NCBI RefSeq assembly: GCF_050942215.1
Contig: NZ_CP192057.1
Coordinates: forward strand, 1 to 64,000
Source of the DNA: Sphaerimonospora sp050942215
Lineage (GTDB): Bacteria > Actinomycetota > Actinomycetes > Streptosporangiales > Streptosporangiaceae
Length of the DNA: 64,000 nt
Reading direction: 5' to 3'
Shown here: positions 1 to 11,643 of the stretch, one piece after another
Layout of the letters: the number at the start of each line of letters is the position of its first letter
How positions within the stretch are numbered: the stretch's first letter is position 1
The notes under the pieces: generated by a model
The model's input: only the letters and a program-made list of their open reading frames with translations
Told to the model about the DNA's origin: nothing
Databases searched by the model: none
Position numbers and translations under genes: made by a program

Positions 1-567
1 ATGCCAGCTCAGAGCTCCCCGCCGCGCACGGACAGTCGGCCCGGAGGCCGCTCAGCCCGGATTCGCGCGGCCGTCCACCAAGCCGTCAAGGAACTGCTCA
101 CCGACGAGGCCCGCGATGCGCTGACGATCCCGGTCATCGCCGCGCGCGCGGGCGTGCACGCCACGACCGTCTATCGCCGCTGGGGCTCCGTCGGCGAACT
201 GCTCGCCGACGTCGCGACCAGCCGCTTCTCCGGCGATCTCGTGGTCCCTGACACCGGAAGCCTCCGTGAGGACCTGAAACGCTATGCGTACGACCTCGCC
301 AAGGACCTCAATGACCCGGACACTCTCACGCTGGTGCGCGCCATCGTCGGCACGGGCGGGGAAAACGCCGGCGTGTGCCGCATGGAGCGCCAGCGACAGC
401 TCGAAGCCATCATCCAACGGGAACAGGCACGCGGCAACGAGGCCCCGGACGTCGAACGCGCCGTTGATGCCCTGCTCGCTCCCCTCTACTACCGGGCCGT
501 CTTCACTGACCAGCCCCCTTCGCCCGAATGGGCACGTACCCTCGTGTCACACCTGCTCCCGGCCTGA
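1..567 (+). CDS. TetR/AcrR-family transcriptional regulator
   Basis: The 188-residue protein has a TetR-type helix-turn-helix near residues 25-65, with the motif TTVYRRWGSVGELLAD typical of the recognition helix and the start of helix 4. The remainder is a helical ligand-binding domain ending in LYYRAVF, as in many actinobacterial TetR repressors. The ATG is the first base of the window, so a longer N-terminus cannot be excluded, although the length is normal for the family. The target is unknown and no operator could be seen because the upstream region is missing. Confidence 0.85.
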   Translation: MPAQSSPPRTDSRPGGRSARIRAAVHQAVKELLTDEARDALTIPVIAARAGVHATTVYRRWGSVGELLADVATSRFSGDLVVPDTGSLREDLKRYAYDLAKDLNDPDTLTLVRAIVGTGGENAGVCRMERQRQLEAIIQREQARGNEAPDVERAVDALLAPLYYRAVFTDQPPSPEWARTLVSHLLPA

Positions 568-940
568 ACCTGGAGGCGAGGTACCGGGGATCGTTCCGGG
601 CACTGGCGTGTCAGCCCCGGACGTGGCCGAACGAGCCGGCCAAAGCGTCCATGTCCTCGACCTACAGAGCCAGCCCAGTGGGCCGGGGCTGAGCAACGAA
701 GCCCTGGACCGTCGACATCAGGGGTCCTGACCCGTTCATGCTGATGGCGCTGGTCAGGACGGACCCGGACCTGGAACGGGTCCGGCCGGAATACGGCAGA
801 AAGGGGCCGCAGCGGGACGTTCCTGCTGGCCGGTAGGGAGTATCGATAGGCATTCGGCGCTAGCCGGTGCTCGCCTTGGCGGTAGCACTCGGATCCTGAA
901 TCTTGGGTGCGCGCGGATTTGGAATGGTTTGCTGTGACGT
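568..940. other. Intergenic stretch, no gene recognised
   Basis: About 370 bases of GC-rich sequence lie between the TetR gene and a broken endonuclease gene. I see no convincing reading frame, RNA or mobile-element end. Short translated stretches do not resemble a family I know. Confidence 0.4.
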
Positions 941-1289
941 GTGACAAGGGTGAACTGGGAACTCGAGCCCGGCGAGAAGATCGAAGAGTTCGTGGCAGCG
1001 ATGCTGCTGCTGGATCACCCGCGAGGTAACCGGATCACTCCTGCGCGGGGGGACCGCGGCGTCGACATTCGCGTGCCCACCCCAGACGGCTACGACATCT
1101 ACCAGGTCAAGCGGTACAACCGGCCCTTGACAAGCGCACAGGCCCGAGATGTGGAGAAGTCCTGGAAGACCTTCGTCAGCCAGACGCTGCCCTATCTCCC
1201 GGTGCGGTCGTGGACGTTGGTGATGCCGTGGGATCCCACCAACACCCGCTTGGAATGGCTGCAGCGCCTGACCGCGGGCGCCGGCCCCG
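941..1289 (+). pseudogene. PD-(D/E)XK restriction-endonuclease-like protein, truncated
   Basis: From a GTG at 941 the first about 110 codons read as a Mrr/NERD-like nuclease domain. GDRGVDIRV followed nine residues later by YQVKRYN gives the D...QxK arrangement of a PD-(D/E)XK active site. Homology stops near base 1285, where the frame runs into low-complexity Arg/Pro text and a VOC-protein tail appears in another frame. The gene has therefore lost its C-terminus at a junction. I infer a relic of a restriction or defence nuclease. No good ribosome site is visible. Confidence 0.5.
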
Positions 1290-1382
1290 ATAGGCAGCGA
1301 CGTGGTCACCGGCCCCGGCGGGCGCCAGATCCTGCTCGCCGACCCCGCCGGCAACCTGATCGAACTGTTCCAACCCGCCTGA
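1290..1382 (+). pseudogene. Glyoxalase/VOC-family C-terminal remnant
   Basis: In the frame starting at 1290 the sequence reads IGSDVVTGPGGRQ, then LLADPAGNLIELFQPA and a TGA at 1380-1382. DPxGNxIEL is the classic last strand of vicinal-oxygen-chelate (glyoxalase/bleomycin-resistance) proteins. Only about 30 codons remain, fused directly behind the truncated nuclease, so this is a rearrangement scar. Confidence 0.55.
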
Positions 1383-1538
1383 GCGAAGGAGCTGCGCGTG
1401 GCCGAACCCCCTGCGCTGCCCCTACTGCGACCTCGATGACCCGACGCGGCCTGAGCCGGTCGGCGGATGGATCCTGCGTTGAGCACTGGCTGGTCAGCCA
1501 GGGGGACCCGGAAACCGGGAGGGCGCGCGGGGTGCGGA

Positions 1539-2840
<1,302 letters not shown>

Positions 2841-2863
2841 GACGACCTCTCCTAAAACGAAAC

Positions 2864-2873
2864 CCGATATCGG
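2864..2873. promoter_or_regulatory. CCGATATCGG palindrome (putative operator)
   Basis: A perfect 10-bp palindrome lies 24 bases upstream of the permease start, in the interval shared with the divergent hemerythrin gene. The same core, CGATATCG, recurs at 4589 and 4747 around the padR-like gene. Confidence 0.45.
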
Positions 2874-3057
2874 ACCACGATACTTTGCCCCCGTTGGGCC
2901 GGGAGCGCCAAGTCCTGACGGGGCGGCGGCAACACCCTGGTAGCCGGGCGAGGTATTTACCTAGTCGGTGGCGTGCGAGCCGCCCACGGCGGGGAGTGTC
3001 CCGACCGCACGCCGTGCGCGTGGACGAGCGTCAGGACCGGGCGAAGACGGAGATGTC

Positions 3058-3804
3058 GTGGACGATCGCAACTCACCGGCGGTGCGTCGCCGTGACCTGC
3101 TGGGCCTGTCCACCGCCGCCCTGGCGGGCGCGGTGAGCGTCACCGTCTCCCGCGGCCTGCCCGGCGCCCCGGCTCTCGCGGCCGTGCCCGGCCCGCATGC
3201 GGCACCCCATGAGCAGGAGGCGGAGGTGACCCCGCCGGAAGACCTGATGCGCGAGCACGGCGTGCTGAAGCGGATCCTGCTGGTCTACCGGGAGGGCATC
3301 CGCCGGGTCGAGGGCGGCGAGAGCGCACCCGCCCAGCCGGTGAACGCCGCCGCCCGCATCATCCGCGGCTTCATCGAGGACTACCACGAGCATCTGGAAG
3401 AGCAGTACGTCTTCCCCCGGCTGCGCGCGGCCGGCAGGCTCACCGGCACCGTCTCGGTCCTGCAGTTGCAACACCGCAGAGGCCGGGCGCTGACCGGCCG
3501 CATCCTGGCCGCCACCGGGCGCTCCGGCACCTCCGCCGCCCACGCCCGCCGCGCCCTGGTCGCCGACATGGCCGCGTTCATCCGCATGTACGAACCCCAC
3601 GAGGCCCGCGAGGACACCGTGATCTTCCCCGCCTTCCGCGAGGTCGTGCCCGCCAAGGAGTTCCTCGAACTGGCCGAACGTTTCGAAGACGAAGAACACC
3701 GCCGCTTCGGCCGGCGCGGCTTCGAAGGCATCGTCGACCAGGTCGCCGACATCGAAAAGGCCCTCGGCATCTACGACCTGTCCCAGTTCACGCCCACCAG
3801 GTGA
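3058..3804 (+). CDS. Tat-exported hemerythrin (HHE) domain protein
   Basis: I chose the GTG at 3058, preceded by GGAG about 8 bases upstream. This puts RRRDLLGLSTAALAGA near the N-terminus, a plausible twin-arginine signal followed by an Ala-rich cleavage region. The mature part has the hemerythrin-like four-helix pattern: LMREHGVLKRIL, DYHEHLEEQYVFPRL, LQLQHRRG and MYEPHEAREDTVIFPAF supply the His/Glu/Asp ligands of a di-iron centre. The protein (248 residues) probably binds O2, NO or iron outside the membrane. It is divergent from the permease and may share its palindromic control site. Confidence 0.85.
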   Translation: MDDRNSPAVRRRDLLGLSTAALAGAVSVTVSRGLPGAPALAAVPGPHAAPHEQEAEVTPPEDLMREHGVLKRILLVYREGIRRVEGGESAPAQPVNAAARIIRGFIEDYHEHLEEQYVFPRLRAAGRLTGTVSVLQLQHRRGRALTGRILAATGRSGTSAAHARRALVADMAAFIRMYEPHEAREDTVIFPAFREVVPAKEFLELAERFEDEEHRRFGRRGFEGIVDQVADIEKALGIYDLSQFTPTR

Positions 3805-3861
3805 CCGCCCGGGCCGGATCAGTGCAGCCCACCCGCCCCCACGCCAGGACACATCCGGCAT

Positions 3862-4542
3862 TCAGCCCGCGCTTGCGGAATCGCCGGGCAGGAGGTCGAC
3901 GAGCAGGCGCAACACGCGCCGGTCCAGTTCATCGCGGCCTGCGCGGACTGTCACGAAGGGCTGGTCGCGCAGGTCGGGGACGTCCCAGCGCAGCCGCCGC
4001 TGCCGATCGGCCATGGCGCTCACACCCGAGCCCTCGGGCAGGTCGATCTGACCGAGCACGACGATCACATCCGCCGCCCGCAGCGCGTCATCGGTCAGTG
4101 GCTTGGCGAAGGCCGAACCCAGATCGATCCCGGTATCCGCCATCACGCGCACCGCCATGGCGTCCACACCATGGACCGGGGCCTGCCCGGCGGAGGCAAC
4201 GTTCACCCGGCCACGCGCGTAGGCGGCCAGCAGGGCCGCGGCGATCGGCGCCGCGGCGCTGTCGTGGCGGTCGACGAACAGCACCTCCGGCACGGCATGC
4301 GTCAGGCGGTTGTCCAAAATGCCGAGCCGGCGCAGCCGGTCCAGCGCCCACCGCTCGGCCAGCGGCACCAAATGAGCGCTCACCCGGGCCGAGGCGGCCA
4401 GCAGGTCGTAGGACTCCTGAGTGACGCTGCGGCACTGCTCCAGCGGGATGGCCCCACCGTAGAAGGCGAACGCGTGATCAGCCGCCCTGCGCAGCTGGGA
4501 GGCGGTGTTGAGTAACTCGAAATCCTCAAGGCTGCGTCCCAT
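3862..4542 (-). CDS. ArsC/LMW-phosphatase-like protein lacking the catalytic Cys
   Basis: The ATG at 4542 follows GGGGAG. The 226-residue protein has an N-terminal helical stretch (about 1-80), then a low-molecular-weight phosphatase/arsenate-reductase fold: PEVLFVDRHDSAAAPIAAALL, NVASAGQAP, DTGIDLGSAFAKPLTDDALRAADVIVVLG. Active family members have a CX5R(S/T) P-loop directly after the first strand. Here that position reads VDRHDSAAAP, so both the nucleophilic Cys and the loop Arg are missing. It should not be an active arsenate reductase or phosphatase. A binding or regulatory role is inferred, alongside the convergent hemerythrin gene and the divergent PadR gene. Confidence 0.7.
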   Translation of the reverse strand: MGRSLEDFELLNTASQLRRAADHAFAFYGGAIPLEQCRSVTQESYDLLAASARVSAHLVPLAERWALDRLRRLGILDNRLTHAVPEVLFVDRHDSAAAPIAAALLAAYARGRVNVASAGQAPVHGVDAMAVRVMADTGIDLGSAFAKPLTDDALRAADVIVVLGQIDLPEGSGVSAMADRQRRLRWDVPDLRDQPFVTVRAGRDELDRRVLRLLVDLLPGDSASAG

Positions 4543-4588
4543 GCTCCATCTCCCCTCGCCGTCTGCGGCCGCCCTATGGCTCGCACGA

Positions 4589-4596
4589 CGATATCG
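4589..4596. promoter_or_regulatory. CGATATCG motif (putative operator)
   Basis: The palindromic core seen at 2864 and 4747 occurs 47 bases upstream of the ArsC-like gene. Confidence 0.4.
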
Positions 4597-4746
4597 GGAG
4601 GCGATGCAATAGCGCCTGTCCGGCGGATGAACATCGCCACTCGGCCGCGAAGGCGAGGATCGGGCGATCACGGTCGGCAACCCCTCACTACTCGATCGAG
4701 GAGACCAGGCCGCCGCCCGTGGTACCGGCAGGCGGTAACATCGGGT

Positions 4747-4758
4747 ACCGATATCGGT
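4747..4758. promoter_or_regulatory. ACCGATATCGGT palindrome (putative PadR autoregulatory site)
   Basis: This perfect 12-bp palindrome lies about 55 bases upstream of the padR-like start and is the longest of three copies of the CGATATCG motif in this neighbourhood. Confidence 0.45.
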
Positions 4759-4810
4759 TTCATCACATTCGATGCCGCTCAGAACGGCACGGGAACCCGG
4801 GGGTGAGAGG

Positions 4811-5113
4811 GTGCGGGAATTCCTCCGCGGTGCGGTGCGGCTGCACATCCTGCATCACGCCGCCGAGCAGGAGATCCACGGCGCGTGGATGACCGAGGAG
4901 CTCAAGCGGCACGGATACGCCATCAGCCCCGGCACGCTGTACCCGACCCTGCACCGCCTGGAAGCCGAAGGACTGCTGGTCTCCGAGCAGCGCACCGTCG
5001 CGGGGCGGGTACGCCGTGTCTACCGGGCCACCGACGCCGGCCGCCAAGCGCTGGCCGAAGACCGCGCCGCCCTCGCCGAGCTCGCCCGCGAAGTCCTGCC
5101 CGGCCAGCAGTAG
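4811..5113 (+). CDS. PadR-family transcriptional regulator
   Basis: From the GTG at 4811 the protein (100 residues) reads VREFLRGAVRLHILHHAAEQ, then IHGAWMTEELKRHGYAISPG and TLYPTLHRLEAEGLL. This is the winged-helix recognition helix and wing of PadR proteins that start with MREFxRGAxRLH. An in-frame ATG at 4772 would add 13 residues, but the family usually begins at the chosen site. It is a short PadR without a long C-terminal dimerisation domain. It likely represses neighbouring genes and itself through the CGATATCG palindromes; this is inference. Confidence 0.8.
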   Translation: MREFLRGAVRLHILHHAAEQEIHGAWMTEELKRHGYAISPGTLYPTLHRLEAEGLLVSEQRTVAGRVRRVYRATDAGRQALAEDRAALAELAREVLPGQQ

Positions 5114-5332
5114 CCCCATCTGCCCGCGGCCCGGCTCACGAGCTCGGGCTCCGACGGCGGCCAAACGAGCGCGCGCAGACCAGCACATCGAAGCGGCCGC
5201 GCTCGCCTTCACGAGCAGGCCGGCTTCCGCGTCGTCGGCACCCGCCACACGTCGGCCGCCACCACGACCGCTGGCGCGACGTTCGTCCTCATCGAGCGCC
5301 GCAGCCCGGCGGTGTCCTAACCACCTGAGGTA

Positions 5333-7351
5333 TCAGGCGGGCGCGGCCGGGAACAGCACGCGCGGCTCGAGATCCAGCCGCGTGGCCGGGGTGTCGTCGG
5401 GCGGGGTGAGGTTGAGGGTCCAGTTGCCGAACCGGCGCACCGTGTGGGTGATGTAGGGGGAGATGGTGGCCAGGTCGTCGGTGTCGACGGGGTGGCCCTC
5501 GGCAGCGAGCTGGTTGGCGGCGTCGGTGATGTCGCAGGCGGTGGAATAGATGACGCAGTTGGCGATCAGCTCGTTGAACTTGACCACCTTCTCCTGGTAG
5601 TCGGGGTCGTTGTGGCCGATCAGCTTGCCGCCGAACATCAGCCAGTCAGCGAACGCGTGGAAGGCCTCGTTGCGGTTGGTGACAGCGGTGATCTGCTCCC
5701 GCAACTGCGGTTCGGACAGGTACCGCAGCAGCGTGATGGTGCGCACCGCGCGGCCCAGCTCCCGGAAGGCCCGGTACAGCCGGTTCTTGCGGGAGTGGTT
5801 GCCCAGCCGGCGCAGCAGCGTGACCGACGACAGCCGGTTGTCCCGAATCGAGATCGCAGTGCGCAGCAGGTCGCTCCAGTGCGTCTCGATCAGGTCCCAG
5901 TCGAGCGCCTCCGGCCCGAACAGGGCGTCGATGTGCTGGTAGCGGGCGGCCTCGCTCGGCCGGTAGAAGACCAGGTCGTGCCAGTTGCGAATGCGCGGCA
6001 GCAGGTCGAAGCCCAGCAGCGCCGACAGGCCGAACACCGGCAGCGACTGGCCCTGGGTGTCGGTGTGGATGGTGTCGGGCTGGATGTCGGAGGCATTACG
6101 CAGCAGACCCTCGATGATGTAGACCGCCTCCCACACCCCGCACGGGATGAAGCGGCTGAACAAGGCGATATAGGTGTTGGAGATGTGCCGGTAGGCGATC
6201 CCCCCGTACCCGCCGTAGCGGATCGAGGTCTCCGCCAGCAGGTTGTTGTCCCAAGTGTCGATCTGGGACCCATCAGCCGCGACCGTCCGGCCATCCCCCC
6301 ACACCCCGGCCACGTCCAGCACGGCGAAGGCGTTGATGACGTCCACCGCCGCCTTATCGATCTTGGCGGCGGTGGCGTGCTTGTTACCCGCCAGGCTCAG
6401 CTCATGCACGCTGACCTGCCCGCGCATGTGCGCGGCGACCTGGGCGGCGCCCAGCAGGGTGCCGTGCGCGAACGCGGTCAGCACATACCGGGCCATCGCA
6501 TTACGGATCTTGGGGTCTGATCCGGAGGCGGGCCCGAAATGGCGGTGCCAGCCCAGCAGATAGGCGGTGCGGGTGAGGATGTCCAGCAGCGCCCGCTGGG
6601 GCAGCCGGTCATGGATCGCCGCCTCCAGCGCCAGCGCCTCGGGCCGCCGGTCGGCGCCCTTGCGGCGCTTGAGCACCGGGCGGCCGCCCTCCAGCACCAG
6701 ATCGGTGTTGCCCGGGTAGCCGGCATCGACCGCCGCGGCGACGGCGGCGAGCTTGTCGCGGTAATGGCCGGCGAGCGCGCTCGCCTCGGCAGGGATCCCC
6801 GCCTGCGCGCAGAAACCGGCCACCAGCGGCCGGCACTCCTCCCACGACATGAGCTGGTCATACAGGTTCGCATACGAGTCCGACCCGGCCACGGCGATAT
6901 CGCCGGAGCGCAGCTCGGCCACCAGGTAGGAGAACACGCACACTTCCAGGTGGCGGCGCACCAGCATCCCGGGCCTGTTCCTGTCCCGCAGGATCTTGCG
7001 CCACAACGTGGAGGCGAAGGCGTCCACGTCGATCGACAGCGTCACCACCGCCGCGTCCCCATCAGGGCCGGGCCGCTCGACGGTCATGCGTTCGGGCACG
7101 AACACCGCCTTGGCGCCCTTCAGCTCACGCAGGAACTCCACCGCCTCCAGCACGCTGCGATCGGCGCTTGTGGCCTCCAGCTCGATCGCGTTCACCAGCG
7201 TGAACAGCGCGGGGCGGTGGGAGCGGTAGTACTGCTCAAGCAGGCCCGTGAGGAGGATCGGAACGGCCAGTAGCGACAACGGGTCGATCTTGGTTCCGGT
7301 TCGGTGACTCCGGCTATCCGCACTGGTCAGCGGCCCTACGTTCCAGGTCAT
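5333..7351 (-). pseudogene. tnpA: Tn3-family transposase TnpA, N-terminally truncated
   Basis: The frame encodes the C-terminal about 650 residues of a Tn3 TnpA, which normally has nearly 1,000. The catalytic core is present: AADGSQIDTW (first Asp), IHTDTQGQS (second Asp) and TAVTNRNEAFH (Glu). Homology begins around LLTGLLEQYY; the first about 22 residues are junction sequence with no family match. The missing N-terminal DNA-binding part ends where a second, opposite Tn3 transposase gene begins at 7350, so insertion or recombination removed the 5' end. Confidence 0.85.
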
Positions 7352-10300
7352 GCCAGTTGATTTCCTGTCAGACGATCAGGTCTCCCGCTACGGCCGGTTC
7401 GCCGCCGAGCCGACGCCGGGCGAGCTGGAGCAGTTCTTCCGCCTGGACGCGCCGGGGCTGGAGACGGCCCGTTCGAAGCGGTCCCCAGCGAACCGGCTTG
7501 GCTTCGCGGTGCTGTGGGGTTCGGTGCGGATGCTCGGGGTCTTCCCGACCGAGGACCTGGCGGTGGTGCCAGCCATGGTGGTGCGGTTCGCCGCCGAGCA
7601 GCTGGGCGTCGAGGTGGCCGAGTGGGTCGGGTACGGGGCGCGGAAGCAGAACCGGTACGAGCACGCGTGGGAGATCCGGGACGCCTCTTCGGCTACCGCG
7701 AGTTCGGTGAGGCCGAGCAGGAGGTGCGCTCGTTCCTGGCAGCGCGGGTGTGGGCGTCGGTGGAGGGGCTACGGGCGCTGTTCGACCGGGCGGTGGTGTG
7801 GCTGGTGGACAACCGGGTGCTGCTGCCGGGGATCACGACGCTGACCCGGCTGGTGGCCGAGACGCGGGCCCAGGAGATGGCCGAGCTGTACCGGGCGCTG
7901 GACGAGGCGGTGCCGGGCGATCTGCGGCAGACGATGCGCGAGCTGCTCAAGGTGCCGGCCGGACGGCGGGTCTCGGAGCTGGAGCGGCTGCGGACCGGGC
8001 CGGTGCGGGTGTCCGGGACGGCGATGCGCGACGCGTTGGACCGGGCCAGGGAGGTCCGGGCACTGGGGGCGGGCCTGGTGGACACCGGTGGGGTGCCGCC
8101 GGCGCGGATGGCGGCGCTGGCCCGTTATGGGCTGGGGTCGAAGGCGCCGACCCTGCGGGACCTGGAGGAGACGCGGAAGACCGCGACGATGCTGGCCACG
8201 GTGCGGCACCTGGAGACCGCCTCGGTGGACGACGCCCTGGACCTGCTCGACGTCCTGATGGGCAGCCGGCTGCTGGCGCGGGCCGAGCGGATCGGGCGGG
8301 AGGAGAAGCTCAAGTCGCTGCCGAAGCTGAAGAAGGCGGCCGGGCGGGTGGCCAAGGCGGTGGAGGTGCTGCTGGACACCGCGCCGGCCACCGTCAACGG
8401 CGAGGCGGTGTCGGTGCTGGACGCCTGGGAGGCGATCGAGAAGGTCGTGCCGCGCGCCAAGCTCGCGGAGGCGCTGGCCACTATCGCCGAGTGAGTGCCG
8501 GACGGCGACGGGGACGAGGACGCCGAGTGGCGGGCCGCGCTGGCTTTCCGGTACGGCACGGTGCGCGGCTTCATCCGTCTGCTGGTGGACACCGTGGACT
8601 TCGGCGCGGTCGAGGCCGGGGCACCGGTGGTGAAGGCACTCAAGCAGCTGCCGCACCTGGTGGGCCGACGCAAGGTGGCGGCGGCCGAGGTGGACCAGGC
8701 GCTGGTGACCGGCTCGTGGCAGCGCCTGGTGTTCGCCAACCCTGACGTCGAGCCGGGCTGCGTGGAGAAGGCCGCGTACTCGTTCTGCGTGCTGGAACAC
8801 CTGCACCGGGCGCTGCGGCGCCGAGACGTGTTCGCGAAGGACGGGGACCGGTGGGGCGACCCACGCGCCAAGCTGCTGGCCGGCGACCGCTGGGAGACGG
8901 CGGAGCCCACCGTGCTGAGGGCGCTCGGGCTGGAGGCGGAGCCGGCCGCGCACCTGGCCGAGCTCGCCTCGGCCCTGCACGGCGCCTACCACCAGGTCGT
9001 CGCCGGGCTGCCGACGAACACCGCGGTGAGCGTGAAGGAGGGCAGGCTGCAGCTGGACCGGCTCGGCCCCGCCCCCGAGCCGAACCTGATGCCCGCCTTC
9101 CGGCAGCTGGCCAACAGCATGCTGCCGAAGATCGACTTCCCCGAGCTGCTGCTGGAGGTCACCGAGCTGACCGGCATGACGACCGCGTTCACCCACATCT
9201 CCGGCGCCGACCCGCACATGGACGACTTCGAGGTCAGCGTGTGTGCGCTGCTGCTCGCGGAGGCCTGCAACGTCGGGCTGACCCCGGTGGCCAAGCCGAA
9301 CGTGCCGGCCCTGACCCGGGCCCGGCTGGTCCAGGTCGACCAGGGCTACCTGCGGGCCGAGACGATCTCCGCCGCGAACGGGATGCTCATTTCCGCGCAG
9401 GCCAAGGTGGACATCGTGCGCGCGTGGGGCGGCGGGCTGGTCGCCTCCGCGGACGGGGTGCGGTTCACCGTGCCGGTGCAGACCCTGTACGCAGGCTATA
9501 GCCCGCTCTACTTTGGGCTGCGCAAGAAGGGCGCCACCTGGTTGAACGTGGTCAACGACCAGGTGATGGGCCTGGGCGGGGTGGTGGTGCCCGGCACGCT
9601 GCGCGACTCGCTGTTCATCCTGGACGCGCTTCTCGGGCGCGACGGCGGACCGAAGCCCGAGACGGTCATCACCGACACCGCCTCCTACAGCGACATCGTG
9701 TTCGGCTTGTTCGCGATCTGCGGCTACCAGTTCTCCCCGCGGATCGCCGACATCTCCGACGCCCGCCTGTGGCGCACCCACGCGAGCGCGGACTACGGGC
9801 CGCTGCAGGAGATCTCCCGGCACACGGTGCGCCTGGACCGGATCCGGGCGCACTGGGGCGACATGCTGCGGGTGGCCGGCTCGCTGACGCTCGGCGAGGT
9901 CCGCGGCCACGATCTGATCCGCATGCTCTCCCGGGACGGGCGCCCGACCGGCCTGGGCGACGTCTTCGCCCACTATGGCCGGATCTTCAAGACCCTGCAC
10001 CTGCTGCAGTTCATCTCCGACGACGGCTACCGCCGGATGATCGGCAAGCAGCTGAACATCACCGAGGCCCGCCACCGCCTGGCCCGGCGGATCTTCTTCG
10101 GCCAGCGTGGCGAGCTGCGGCAGAACTACCGTGAGGGCATGGAGGACCAGCTCGGCGCCCTCGGTCTCGCACTGAACTCCGTGGTGCTGTGGAACAGCCT
10201 CTACCTAGACCGGGCGGCCAAGCAGCTGGCCGCCGACGGCTTCCCCGTCACCGACGATTTGCTGGCCCGCCTGTCGCCGCTGCAGTTCGACCACATCAAC

Positions 10301-10390
10301 TTCTTGGGCCGATACGCGTTCTTCCGTCCGCAGGAGGCCGGGCGCCGGCCCCTGCGCGCGCCCTCGACCGACGAGAACGACGGGCGGTAG
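7350..10390 (+). pseudogene. tnpA: Tn3-family transposase TnpA, frameshifted and with an in-frame stop
   Basis: A nearly full-length TnpA begins at the ATG at 7350 (MPVDFLSDDQVSRYGRF). It changes frame near 7675 (WEIRD continuing as RLFGYREF), is then interrupted by an in-frame TGA at 8492-8494, and continues to 10390. The catalytic core is visible late in the protein (VNDQVMGLGG, VITDTASYSD, ITEARHRLARRIFFGQRGELRQ), and the C-terminus QFDHINFLGRYAF is typical. At least two lesions make it inactive unless suppressed. It abuts the truncated tnpA on the opposite strand. Confidence 0.85.
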
Positions 10391-10626
10391 CAGGCTGGGG
10401 CACCGGCCAGCCCGCCGCTGACGGAGAGCCGACGAGGATGTCGGCGGTCGCCACCGCTGCGGCGGCGTAAGACGGGCTCGGGGGCATTGAGCTGGAGGGT
10501 GCCACTCCTTGAGTCGGTGCGTGCCCGGGACCACCGGATACCGCGAGAACTTGGGAGATCGAACCGGGAGCTGGATCTTCCCAAGGGCAGGGCTGGCTCC
10601 GCCTACCTCAAGTACTGTGACTTCGC

Positions 10627-11526
10627 ATGATCGAATCCGAGATTGAGATCAGCGAAGATTTGGTCCGTGACCTACTGCGGGAACAGCATCCGGATCTGGC
10701 CGAGCTGCCTATCCGCGAGGTGGCGGGCGGCTGGGGCAACCAGATGTGGCGCCTCGGGGACGAGCTGGTCGTCCGGATGCAGCGGATGGACAACTGCCCC
10801 GATCTGCAGCTCAAGGAGCGGCGCTGGCTGCCGGTGCTGGCCCCGCGGCTGCCGCTTCCGATCCCGACCCCGGTGCGGAGCGGTGCACCGTCCGAGCGCT
10901 TCCCCAAGATCTGGACCGTCATGACATGGGTTGAAGGCACACCGCTGGACCACGGCTCAATCACCCGCGGGGACCACGCGGCCGACATGCTGGCGGCCTT
11001 CCTCAAGGCGCTGCATGTGGAGGCGCCCGCCGACGCGCCGGACGCCTCGGACCGTGGCGACCATCCCAAGGAGTGCACGGACGGCTTCGAGTACTTCCTG
11101 CGGACCGTGGACCTCGGGCGCTTCGCCGAGGACGACATCCGGGCTGTGTGGGACGAGGCGGTTACGGCTCCCGAGTGGGAGAGCCTGCGGGTGTGGGTGC
11201 ACGGTGACCTGCATCCCGCGAACGTCGTCGTGGCGGACGGCACACTGGCGGGCGTCGTCGACTTTGGCGACGTCTTCGCCGGCGACCCGGCGTGGGACCT
11301 TGCGGCCGCCTGGGTGCTGCTCCCTGCAGGGGGCGCCTCACGGTTCTTCAACGGCTACGCACAGGCGGATGAGGCGACGATCCGACGGGCGCGCGGGTTG
11401 GCCGCGATGAAGAGCCTGTTTTTGATGCTGATGGGCCAGAACGGGGACCGTGGCCTGCCCGGCGGCAAGCCGAACTGGGGGCCCGCAGGCCGGTCGGCAC
11501 TTGAGCGTGTCTTGAAGGGCCTTTGA
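10627..11526 (+). CDS. Aminoglycoside-phosphotransferase (APH) family kinase
   Basis: The 299-residue protein has the APH kinase fold. VRDLLREQHPDL and a Gly-rich GGWGNQMWRLG form the nucleotide loop. VHGDLHPANVVV is the catalytic HxDxxxxN loop, and VVDFGDVFAGDPAWDLAAAW is the metal-binding DFG-like segment. It probably transfers phosphate from ATP to a small hydroxyl- or amino-bearing compound. Whether this is an antibiotic or a metabolite cannot be told. The gene stands alone between a broken Tn3 transposon and an IS5 element, consistent with a transferred cargo gene. Confidence 0.85.
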   Translation: MIESEIEISEDLVRDLLREQHPDLAELPIREVAGGWGNQMWRLGDELVVRMQRMDNCPDLQLKERRWLPVLAPRLPLPIPTPVRSGAPSERFPKIWTVMTWVEGTPLDHGSITRGDHAADMLAAFLKALHVEAPADAPDASDRGDHPKECTDGFEYFLRTVDLGRFAEDDIRAVWDEAVTAPEWESLRVWVHGDLHPANVVVADGTLAGVVDFGDVFAGDPAWDLAAAWVLLPAGGASRFFNGYAQADEATIRRARGLAAMKSLFLMLMGQNGDRGLPGGKPNWGPAGRSALERVLKGL

Positions 11527-11643
11527 CCGGGGCATTTGAATCAATCGGGTAGCCGTTAGCGGTAAGCCAGTGCAGGACGTTGTCGATCATGGCACCGCCG
11601 GGTGAGCCGAAGCCCCCCCGGCGGTCTCCACGGCGAGACGGCC

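Noticed and set aside
7769..10075. Long open frame of 768 codons on the minus strand
   Set aside because: It is antisense to the Tn3 transposase; it is rich in His, Arg, Gly and Gln, as expected from GC-rich shadow frames, and shows no family motif.
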